A stretch of 5,402 bases of DNA from the NCBI GenBank assembly GCA_903921605.1, contig CAIXQV010001032.1, positions 1 to 5,402 of the forward strand. Reading direction: 5' to 3'. How positions within the stretch are numbered: position 1 is the first letter of the stretch; every line of letters begins with the position of its first letter. Below the pieces are notes generated by a model. That model saw only the letters and a program-made list of their open reading frames with translations. It was not told the DNA's origin and searched no databases. This DNA is from an uncultured Planctomycetaceae bacterium. GTDB lineage: Bacteria > Planctomycetota > Planctomycetia > Planctomycetales > Planctomycetaceae. Made by a program: the position numbers and the translations under genes. This document shows, one piece after another, positions 1 to 5,349 of this stretch.

Positions 1-46
1 TATCAGCACGATGCTGATCCTTCTATTGGTCGCCGAAAGTTATTGA
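1..46 (+). CDS. Possible C-terminal tail of an upstream membrane protein (partial)
   Basis: Reading frame 2 from the window edge gives ISTMLILLLVAESY followed by TGA at 44-46. The other two plus-strand frames give either an early stop or a long, unnatural-looking peptide antisense to the next gene. The hydrophobic run followed by a short polar end resembles the last transmembrane helix of an integral membrane protein. If real, the gene converges on the minus-strand MpsC-like gene, with about 58 bp between the stops. Only 14 codons are visible, so no family can be named. Confidence 0.3.
   Translation, partial: ISTMLILLLVAESY
2..18. repeat. Short perfect inverted repeat (7-bp stem, 3-nt loop)
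   Basis: ATCAGCA at 2-8 pairs with TGCTGAT at 12-18 around CGA. No T-tract follows on either visible side. It lies inside the putative coding tail at 1-46, so a terminator role is doubtful and it may be coincidental. Confidence 0.3.
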
Positions 47-100
47 GCCATCCGCTACTGAGCCATCAGGCACCGAGCCCTGTCGTACCGAGCACGAGCG
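41..100. repeat. Degenerate 15-bp tandem repeat, four units
   Basis: Four consecutive 15-nt units start at 41, 56, 71 and 86: TATTGAGCCATCCGC, TACTGAGCCATCAGG, CACCGAGCCCTGTCG and TACCGAGCACGAGCG. The shared core is YAYYGAGC, usually followed by C. Units 1 and 2 are the most alike, and identity falls to the right. The array fills the gap between two converging gene ends. The TGA stop of the putative upstream frame lies inside unit 1. Confidence 0.6.
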
Positions 101-104
101 GCGA

Positions 105-494
105 TCAGCGAGTCTTATTTAGCGATGGTCGAACCACGGGAACGCTCCCAAGTGCAAACATAATGACTTCTTCGCCGTGGATGGTGCTGATGTCGTGATG
201 CAGGCTGATCGTTTTCGCCCCGGTGATTGTTTCGATCAGAGACTCCAGCGTTGGGCGAGCGATCTCGATCAACTGTGTACGCACGTCTTTGAGAAGATCT
301 CGACCTCGTTCCGGTGCCATAGTCTGCACAAGATGCTGTTCAGCGGCCGTCAGAACGCCCTGCAGACGAACCAGCAACAGATCGTCGATCAGAAAACAGC
401 GGACCTCTTTTGGACCGCGGCCCATGTATTCCTGTTCAAATCGCGAGATGCCCTCGCAGACGGCCGCTTCCATTTCGCCCTGAGTCATCATCAT
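105..494 (-). CDS. DUF2294 / MpsC-family protein (Na+-translocating system MpsC-like)
   Basis: This is a small soluble protein of 129 residues from the ATG at 494 and matches the DUF2294 family in full length. Recognisable blocks, in order, are TQGEMEAAVCEGISRFEQEY, then GRGPKEVR, then a segment resembling LIDDLLLVRLQGVLTAAEQ, an RGRDLLKDVR block, and the C-terminal TGAKTISLHHDIST-GEEVIMF block. In Staphylococcus, MpsC is encoded with MpsAB, a system that generates membrane potential and takes up bicarbonate; the biochemical role of this small subunit is not defined. No MpsA or MpsB gene is in the window. A GTG at 500 and three consecutive ATGs (494, 491, 488) are all possible starts. A GGGGTG stretch just upstream suits 494 or 491. 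The gene stands alone on the minus strand. The family call is firm; the function is inferred. Confidence 0.88.
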   Translation of the reverse strand: MMMTQGEMEAAVCEGISRFEQEYMGRGPKEVRCFLIDDLLLVRLQGVLTAAEQHLVQTMAPERGRDLLKDVRTQLIEIARPTLESLIETITGAKTISLHHDISTIHGEEVIMFALGSVPVVRPSLNKTR

Positions 495-651
495 CAGCAC
501 CCCGTTGAAGCAAAATTGAAGGCATTAAAACCGATGGAAGAAATCACAAGCTGGCGGCTGTATACATCGAGTTTGGCGTCTTCGTTATGGTTGTATCTTA
601 GCGACATGACCAGTTGATTGATATGCGTTAGAAAGATGTGTTGAGAGGCAC

Positions 652-737
652 CAGCAAAACCGAGACAGGCACCCTTGGCGATCCCATTTCTCCATGATTC
701 CGGGATCTCTGCGGGAGCCAGTCCCGGTTGTGTCAGG
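652..737. repeat. Inverted-repeat element, copy 1
   Basis: This is an 86-bp intergenic element. The left arm at 655-673 pairs with the right arm at 714-732 at 15 of 19 positions. The arms are variants of CAAAACCGGGACTGGCTCC and its complement. A nested stem, GATCCC at 680-685 with GGGATC at 702-707, lies inside. The right end plus flank (721-744) matches 23 of 24 bases with positions 2227-2250 in copy 2. It encodes nothing evident. The architecture resembles a MITE- or REPIN-like dispersed element, but an RNA processing or terminator role is also possible. Confidence 0.7.
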
Positions 738-753
738 AGTTCTTAGCCAGTCG

Positions 754-938
754 ACATCTGTGGATGTGCGAAATCTGTTTCTTCAGATTCCCGCGAGGAT
801 CGGAGCAAACTCCGTGGAAAGCGAATTGCTTTCCAGGTCTCGGTTGATACAAGGTGGGTAGCAAAACACTGCCATATCCATGGCCGTATGTTGCACTTCT
901 TTCGGACGACTCAATAGATCGCAACGCGGTTTCGTGCG
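754..938 (+). ncRNA. Candidate structured RNA or leader: run of short hairpins ahead of a terminator
   Basis: Consecutive potential hairpins occur at 754-767 (ACATC/GATGT), 772-789 (AATCTG/CAGATT), 801-814 (CGGAG, CAAA loop, CTCCG), 816-834 (GGAAAGC/GCTTTCC), 871-884 (GCCAT/ATGGC) and 920-938 (CGCA-CG with one bulge). CGAG at 794-797 can pair with CTCG at 839-842. That closes a compact three-way junction around the third and fourth hairpins. An intrinsic terminator follows at 957-1005. No credible protein gene lies here. It could be an independent small RNA or the 5' leader of the oxidoreductase gene. I did not recognise any known riboswitch core. Stems of 5-7 bp can arise by chance, so this is a hypothesis. 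Confidence 0.3.
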
Positions 939-956
939 CGGGGCGAGTTATCAAGT

Positions 957-1005
957 AAGCCGACGCAATGAAGTCTCATCAGATTTCATTACGTCGGCTT
1001 TTTTT
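957..1005 (+). terminator. Rho-independent terminator (plus strand)
   Basis: AAGCCGACG at 957-965 pairs with CGTCGGCTT at 992-1000. After one C/A mismatch, AATGAA at 967-972 pairs with TTCATT at 985-990. The loop is 12 nt. The stem runs into seven Ts (999-1005). On the minus strand the stem is not followed by a T-run, so termination should act on plus-strand transcripts. It sits 50 bp before the oxidoreductase ATG, with no plus-strand protein gene before it. It must therefore end a non-coding transcript or act as an attenuator. Confidence 0.85.
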
Positions 1006-1055
1006 ATGCGCCGCGAGACAGGCGGATCAGCTCAGACTTACAGGAAGATATACTC

Positions 1056-2132
1056 ATGGCCAAGTCGCAAGCGTCAACGCTGGATTTCGACGTCTCCTTC
1101 GCGAAGGATGGTTTGATCAACCAAAGAGTGGTGTTGAATTCTCGCCCGATTGGAAAGCCGATCGTCGACAATTTTCGGATCGAGGAACTGCCGCCATCCG
1201 TCCCCAATGACGGCCAAATGCTGCTAAAAACGCTGTTTCTTTCGCTTGACCCTTATATGCGTGGCCGCATGAGTGACGCGACGTCCTACGCTGCTCCGAT
1301 CAATGTTGGCCAGACGATGGTCGGTGGAACTGTCTCGCGAGTCATCTCGTCGCGGCATCCGGGATTCAATGAGGGTGACCTCGTGGTCGGAATGTCAGGC
1401 TGGCAACGCTTTGCGGTCTCGGACGGCAGCGGATTGATCAAACTTGACCCGAACATGCCACAGCCGTCGCTGGCTCTGGGAGTTCTGGGCATGCCGGGCT
1501 TCACGGCTTACATGGGGCTGTTGGATATCGGCAAACCGCAAATGGGAGAAACGGTTGTTGTTGCGGCCGCCAGCGGTGCTGTTGGTTCAGTTGTAGGCCA
1601 GGTTGCTCGTCTTAAAGGATGTCGAGTCATCGGTATTGCTGGCGGCGCGGAAAAATGTGCGTATGTGATTAACGAGCTGGGCTTCGATGCGTGTATTGAT
1701 CATCGCGCCGCGAACTTCCCTGAGGAAATCGCTGCCGCGTGCCATGAGGGCATCGATGTCTACTTCGAAGGTGTCGGTGGAGCTGTATTTGATGCGGTGC
1801 TGCCGCTGCTTAAGCCGAAGGCTCGTGTTCCTGTCTGTGGCCTGATTTCGTCTTACAACGAAACGGCTCTGCCCAAGGGCCCTGATCGATTATCGCTGCT
1901 GATGCGTACGATTCTGACCAAACGCCTCACATTCAAGGGCTTCATTATCTTCGATGACTATGGAGATCGATTCGAGGAGTTTCAGACTCAGATGAGCGAG
2001 TGGGTTCGGGATGGAAAAGTGAAGTTTCGTGAAGACATCATTGAAGGTCTTCCGAACGCTCCGGCCGCCCTCATCGGACTTCTCGAAGGCCGGAACTTTG
2101 GCAAACTGATCGTTCGAGTTGCCAGCGAGTAG
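1056..2132 (+). CDS. NADP-dependent MDR-superfamily oxidoreductase (CurA / leukotriene B4 12-hydroxydehydrogenase-like)
   Basis: This is a cytosolic, zinc-independent medium-chain dehydrogenase/reductase of 358 residues, in the group that reduces the C=C bond of enones and similar substrates with NADPH. It has an N-terminal GroES-like domain (about residues 25-130) with the family hallmark LSLDPYMRGRM at 62-72. The Rossmann domain carries the nucleotide-binding motif AASGAVGS at 171-178. YFEGVGG lies at 236-242, GLISSYN at 262-268, GFIIFDDY at 295-302 and the C-terminal LLEGRNFGKLIVRV at 342-355. Zinc ligands of classical alcohol dehydrogenases are absent, as expected. About 15 extra N-terminal residues precede the usual start, but AGGAAG at 1042-1047 lies 8 nt before this ATG and supports it. 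The gene stands between a terminator and a repeat element, so it is probably monocistronic. The physiological substrate cannot be told from sequence. Confidence 0.93.
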   Translation: MAKSQASTLDFDVSFAKDGLINQRVVLNSRPIGKPIVDNFRIEELPPSVPNDGQMLLKTLFLSLDPYMRGRMSDATSYAAPINVGQTMVGGTVSRVISSRHPGFNEGDLVVGMSGWQRFAVSDGSGLIKLDPNMPQPSLALGVLGMPGFTAYMGLLDIGKPQMGETVVVAAASGAVGSVVGQVARLKGCRVIGIAGGAEKCAYVINELGFDACIDHRAANFPEEIAAACHEGIDVYFEGVGGAVFDAVLPLLKPKARVPVCGLISSYNETALPKGPDRLSLLMRTILTKRLTFKGFIIFDDYGDRFEEFQTQMSEWVRDGKVKFREDIIEGLPNAPAALIGLLEGRNFGKLIVRVASE

Positions 2133-2154
2133 CGGCTGGCTTTGACTCCAAACG

Positions 2155-2242
2155 CCTGACAAAACCGGGGCTGGCTCTCGAAGAGCCTCCGGAGGCATTT
2201 GAAACCTCGCCCGGCAAGGGGGCCTGTCCCGGTTCTGTCAGG
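2155..2242. repeat. Inverted-repeat element, copy 2 (best preserved)
   Basis: This 88-bp element begins 23 nt after the oxidoreductase stop. The left arm at 2155-2175 pairs with the right arm at 2222-2242 at 18 of 21 positions, with ends CCTGACA and TGTCAGG. Nested inside are the hairpin GGCTCT/AGAGCC (2173-2178 with 2182-2187, 3-nt loop) and the perfect 12-bp palindrome GCCTCCGGAGGC (2185-2196). The arms match those of copies 1 and 3. No T-tract follows the right arm, so it is not a classic intrinsic terminator. Its position between two genes could still affect transcript stability or readthrough. Confidence 0.78.
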
Positions 2243-2268
2243 AGTTCTTCGGCGTTTATTCGAAAGAG

Positions 2269-3615
2269 ATGCAGATGAATACGTTGTTGACTCTGGTCGA
2301 AGAGCCGTCGTCTCCGGATCGGTCGCTCGAGAAAATGGAATACGCCATCGAGACGGCGGCTGAAGAGATTGCTGCGGGTAAAGACGGTCTTTCCTCAGAA
2401 GGGTCCGCTCCAACCGTCACGCCGCCCGTGATCGTCAAGTTGGCGACAACTGGCAGTTCTGCAGATGAGACCGCGTTGCCGATCACTCATGATTGGGGCT
2501 CCCGGAACTATGTGCAGATTTTTGTCCTGATGTTTGCCACAACTGTGGGCTTGTATCTCTGCTACCTGCTGGCCGCTCCGTTTCTATCGCCGATTGCGTG
2601 GTCACTGGCACTCGCTGTCGTTTGCGCGCCGATGCAACGACGGATTGAAGCTGTTATCCCAAGTCCCGGAGTTGCCGCAGCAATTTCCGTCTTCCTGATC
2701 GGGTCTGTGGTTTTGGTCCTCGTGACATTTGTCGGGGAGAGGCTTGGACGAGAAGCCTCCAGCGGTGCGCAGTTGGTGAATGCACGCATCGAATCCGGCG
2801 AATGGCGGCGAGCGATCGAGCTGCATCCAAGATTGATTCCGCTCGCTGACTGGCTTGAGCAGCAGAATCTACCCGAAACGGTGAAGTCAACGGCGACATG
2901 GATGAGTACCACGGGTTCTGGCTTCGTTCGTGGATCGGTGATCGAAGTGATGAGCCTGTTGCTGACGTTTTATCTGCTGTTTTACTTTCTGCGAGATCGT
3001 CGTGCTGCGATTGCGGTGTTGCGTTCAGTATTACCTCTGACGCATATGGAAATGGATCGATTACTGGGCCGTGTGGCTGACACAATTCATGCCACGATCT
3101 ACGGAACCATGATCGTCGCCGCAGTGCAGGGTTTTCTGGGCGGTTTGATGTTCTGGTGGCTGGGTCTGCCGGCTCCTCTGTTGTGGGGCGTTGTCATGGG
3201 TTTATTGGCCATTATTCCGCTGCTGGGAGCCTTTATTGTTTGGGTCCCGGCAGCTCTGTTTCTGTCCATCGATGGACACTGGGGGCAGGCGATCATTCTG
3301 TCGCTCTGGGGACTGATAGTTGTCGGCACAATTGACAATCTTCTGCGTCCGATTTTAGTTGGACAGCGTCTTCAATTGCCTACTGTGCTCGCGTTTATTT
3401 CCGTGGTCGGCGGAATTGCAGTCTTCGGCCCAGCCGGATTAATTCTCGGCCCTGTGACGTTAACCATCACCATGGTGTTGCTGGAAATCTGGCCTCGGCC
3501 GGCTGCCCTGACGGTATCCCGTTCGGCGGATCAGGAAGCAATCTCCAGGTTCGAGAATGAAGGCGGACCTCCGGCATCGAAATTTTGTACTAACAAGACA
3601 ACAGCGGTCGCTTGA
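2269..3615 (+). CDS. AI-2E / PerM family (UPF0118) transporter
   Basis: This is an inner-membrane protein of 448 residues. The first 80 or so residues are hydrophilic and acidic. Hydrophobic segments then lie near residues 81-101, 104-120, 135-155, 221-241, 275-297, 303-330, 340-353 and 375-405. The family signatures are IDNLLRPILVGQ at 355-366 and the C-terminal FISVVGG-AVFGPAGLILGPV at 376-396. Characterised members export autoinducer-2 or act as Na+/H+ antiporters, so the substrate here is open. The hydrophilic loop between TM3 and TM4 (about 156-220) is typical of the family. The start is uncertain: the ATG at 2269 has almost no ribosome binding site, while the ATG at 2275 has AAAGAG at 2263-2268 at good spacing. 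The C-terminal tail of about 38 residues is polar. It is followed after 33 nt by a small ORF that is likely co-transcribed. Confidence 0.92.
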   Translation: MQMNTLLTLVEEPSSPDRSLEKMEYAIETAAEEIAAGKDGLSSEGSAPTVTPPVIVKLATTGSSADETALPITHDWGSRNYVQIFVLMFATTVGLYLCYLLAAPFLSPIAWSLALAVVCAPMQRRIEAVIPSPGVAAAISVFLIGSVVLVLVTFVGERLGREASSGAQLVNARIESGEWRRAIELHPRLIPLADWLEQQNLPETVKSTATWMSTTGSGFVRGSVIEVMSLLLTFYLLFYFLRDRRAAIAVLRSVLPLTHMEMDRLLGRVADTIHATIYGTMIVAAVQGFLGGLMFWWLGLPAPLLWGVVMGLLAIIPLLGAFIVWVPAALFLSIDGHWGQAIILSLWGLIVVGTIDNLLRPILVGQRLQLPTVLAFISVVGGIAVFGPAGLILGPVTLTITMVLLEIWPRPAALTVSRSADQEAISRFENEGGPPASKFCTNKTTAVA

Positions 3616-3633
3616 ACATCCCCGCGACACTCC

Positions 3634-3640
3634 AGGGAGG
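3634..3640 (+). promoter_or_regulatory. Strong ribosome binding site AGGGAGG
   Basis: AGGGAGG is near-complementary to the 16S anti-Shine-Dalgarno and sits 8 nt before the ATG at 3649. It favours 3649 over the GTG at 3646 and is the best evidence that the small ORF is translated. Confidence 0.6.
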
Positions 3641-3648
3641 CTGAAGTG

Positions 3649-3888
3649 ATGTTGAAAATGTCCGAGAGTCTGGCTCAGAACGCTGACGACGGCTACGAAC
3701 CATCCCCGGTTGAACCGTCGAGCGATGCCAGCACCGAGAGCCCCGTTCAGGAGTTTCTGTCCGATGCTGTATCCGCAATGCCCAACGTAACAGCATCGGC
3801 TGCTTCGATCGAATCCAATAACGTATCGAAATCTCCGGAAGTCTCTCCGTCTGCAGAGAACAGGTTTGTACGTGAAGACCCGTGGTAA
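3649..3888 (+). CDS. Small acidic Ser-rich hypothetical protein
   Basis: This ORF of 79 residues begins at the ATG at 3649. A strong Shine-Dalgarno, AGGGAGG at 3634-3640, lies 8 nt upstream and is much better than those of the neighbouring genes. An in-frame GTG at 3646 is a less well-spaced alternative. The product is rich in Ser, Glu, Pro, Ala and Asn. It lacks transmembrane segments and a signal peptide, and looks largely disordered. I recognise no domain. The start lies only 33 nt after the AI-2E transporter stop, which suggests co-transcription and perhaps an accessory role. It could also be a chance ORF, since the composition is of low complexity; the ribosome binding site is the main argument that it is real. 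Confidence 0.55.
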   Translation: MLKMSESLAQNADDGYEPSPVEPSSDASTESPVQEFLSDAVSAMPNVTASAASIESNNVSKSPEVSPSAENRFVREDPW

Positions 3889-4042
3889 ATTTGTCGGCGG
3901 AGAGCCCCACTCATAGCGCTCTGCATGTTGTTGCATTCTGTTCTTGTAAGAGCGGGGGTAAGTTGAGATCCCGTTTCAGAGGATCGTTAACAGCTGACCC
4001 TCACCTCACAGTCTATTGCGACCACCTTTTTTGAAACATGCG
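3889..4042 (+). other. Intergenic region upstream of the ABC ATPase gene
   Basis: This 154-bp gap probably contains the promoter of the exporter genes, but I see no strong match. The best candidate is TTAACA at 3987-3992 with TCTATT at 4012-4017. The 19-nt spacer is too long and the -10 is poor. CGCTCT at 3917-3922 can pair with AGAGCG at 3949-3954 across a long loop, with no T-run after it. Nothing else stands out. Confidence 0.25.
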
Positions 4043-5116
4043 ATGATGCTCAAAGTGCAGCCGATCGAAAGTTCAATTTCCAGTGCGCATCGTGAAGAGG
4101 GGCGATCGCGGGGTCGCAGGGTTGCGGTTGACGTTCGCAGTCTGCACAAGAGTTACGATCAGCAGCTGGCCGTGAAGGACGTGAGCTTTTCGTTTCGCGG
4201 TGGAGAGGTTCTTGGCCTGCTGGGACCAAACGGTGCGGGAAAGAGCACCATCATGATGATGATCACGGGACTACTCGCTGCGGACTCCGGCGAAGTTATC
4301 CTGAATGGGGAAAAATACGACGGTCGACGTCTTGAACAAAGAAGGCTCTTCGGAGTCGTTCCTCAGGAATACGCGCTGTATCAGGATCTTAGCGCGATGA
4401 ACAACCTGATGTTCTTCGGGCGATTGTACGGGTTAAGAGGTCGCATTCTGAAATCTCGCTGCGACGAGGTGCTTGAACAAATTGGTCTGACAGAAAATGC
4501 GAACCGGCAGTCCGCAGGCTATTCCGGCGGTATGAAGCGTCGACTCAACTTCGGAATTGCTTTGATTCACAAACCTCAGATCCTGATTCTGGATGAGCCG
4601 ACGCTGGGCGTTGATGCGCAGTCTCGGTTCCGCCTGATGGAATGTATCAGTCAACATACAGCAGAAGGTGGAAGCGTTCTTTACGCCAGCCACTATATGG
4701 AAGAAGCTCAGGCGATCTGTCAGCGAGTGGTGATCCTCGATCAGGGACGCGTCATCGCCAATGACTCGATTCATAATCTTCTGGCCGGACTTGCTGCGGA
4801 TTTTTACCTGTTCGTCGATCGCACGGCTGGCATCAACGATGCCCTGAGCGGACTCGCGAGCATTGCCACGGATTCGGTGAATGCTCCGGCGGTTGTTGTT
4901 TCGGGGAACACGCAAAACCGGGATGAAGAGAGCAGGACGCCGTCTGCTCATGGTGTAAATCGGGAGTCGATTGATCCCACTGCATTTGCGTGGCGACTTC
5001 AGGCGACGCTCAAAAAGTTGCAGGAACTGCAGATTGAAGTACTCAGTGTGGAAACACAGCAGTCAAATCTTGAAAGAGTCTTTCTCAATCTGACGGGAAA
5101 GCAATTGCGGGACTAG
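4043..5116 (+). CDS. ABC transporter ATP-binding protein (DrrA / ABC-2 exporter type)
   Basis: This is the cytoplasmic ATPase subunit of an ABC-2 type exporter, 357 residues from the ATG at 4043. Seen in order: Walker A GPNGAGKST at 61-69, Q-loop Gln 108 in VVPQEYALY, signature YSGGMKRRL at 160-168, Walker B ILILDEP at 180-186, D-loop GVD at 189-191 and switch His 217 in ASHYMEE. All catalytic residues are intact. The C-terminal extension ends in NLERVFLNLTGKQLRD, the pattern typical of drug, Nod-factor and polysaccharide exporter ATPases. About 110 residues follow the core domain, including a polar linker. The start is uncertain: a TTG at 4016 and an ATG at 4046 are in frame, and none has a clear ribosome binding site. 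The probable permease partner begins at 5350, an unusually wide separation for such a pair. The substrate is unknown. Confidence 0.92.
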   Translation: MMLKVQPIESSISSAHREEGRSRGRRVAVDVRSLHKSYDQQLAVKDVSFSFRGGEVLGLLGPNGAGKSTIMMMITGLLAADSGEVILNGEKYDGRRLEQRRLFGVVPQEYALYQDLSAMNNLMFFGRLYGLRGRILKSRCDEVLEQIGLTENANRQSAGYSGGMKRRLNFGIALIHKPQILILDEPTLGVDAQSRFRLMECISQHTAEGGSVLYASHYMEEAQAICQRVVILDQGRVIANDSIHNLLAGLAADFYLFVDRTAGINDALSGLASIATDSVNAPAVVVSGNTQNRDEESRTPSAHGVNRESIDPTAFAWRLQATLKKLQELQIEVLSVETQQSNLERVFLNLTGKQLRD

Positions 5117-5120
5117 CTCT

Positions 5121-5196
5121 TGTCAAAACATGGGACTGGCTTCGAAAGTTCATCAAGGCGACATATCGGAAATTGAAAATCGAGCATCGTGTCAGG
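5121..5196. repeat. Inverted-repeat element, copy 3 (degraded)
   Basis: The left arm at 5121-5144 matches the other copies closely: TGTCAAAAC, then GGGACTGGCT, then TCGAA. The right arm is eroded and only GTGTCAGG at 5189-5196 recalls the ends of copies 1 and 2. The span of about 76 bp is close to the 86-88 bp of the others. It starts 4 nt after the ABC ATPase stop and occupies part of the ATPase-permease gap. Confidence 0.5.
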
Positions 5197-5219
5197 CGCC
5201 GATTGCTGTTCCATCGCTT

Positions 5220-5275
5220 AACGGCAATCCGCAAGCGACTGCAACCAGGGACGCCGACGTCTGCGGCTTGCCGTT
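5220..5275. repeat. Imperfect inverted repeat in the ATPase-permease gap
   Basis: AACGGCAA at 5220-5227 pairs with TTGCCGTT at 5268-5275. After one mismatch, CCGCA at 5229-5233 pairs with TGCGG at 5262-5266. The loop of 28 nt contains the palindrome GACGTC. No T-run follows, so it is not a standard terminator. It could be an mRNA structure between the two exporter genes. Confidence 0.5.
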
Positions 5276-5349
5276 GAACGAAAACAGTCAGAGATAAACG
5301 CCCTCGTACAAATCATGTCGAACGCAAATCAGCTGCAGGACCTCGCTTC

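Noticed and set aside
177..617. Long plus-strand open frame antisense to the MpsC-like gene
   Set aside because: It overlaps the clearly recognisable DUF2294 gene almost entirely and its product has no family-like blocks, so it is a shadow frame.
801..870. GAGCAAACTCC and GGGTAGC resembling parts of a c-di-GMP-I riboswitch
   Set aside because: The second conserved arm with ACGCAAAGCC and the tetraloop receptor arrangement are missing, so the similarity is superficial.
733..954. Minus-strand open frame of 73 codons in the gap before the oxidoreductase
   Set aside because: Its composition is not protein-like, no domain is recognisable, its end lies in the repeat element, and it covers the hairpin-rich region.
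957..1005. CTGATGAG on the minus strand, resembling a hammerhead ribozyme core
   Set aside because: A GAAA occurs further on, but no proper stem II links the two and there is no cleavage triplet arrangement. The bases are explained by the terminator loop and stem.
1048..1053. TATACT as a -10 promoter box for the oxidoreductase
   Set aside because: It lies 2 nt before the ATG and has no -35 at proper distance, so a normal leader could not form.
3460..3936. Minus-strand open frames opposite the transporter end and the small acidic ORF
   Set aside because: They are rich in Arg and Cys in a way typical of antisense frames and have no recognisable family. The plus-strand ORF has the better ribosome binding site.
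5130..5297. 55-codon plus-strand ORF beginning MGLASKVHQG between the ATPase and permease genes
   Set aside because: It starts inside the repeat element arm, has no ribosome binding site and no recognisable domain. I treat it as a chance ORF, though conservation in relatives would change that.
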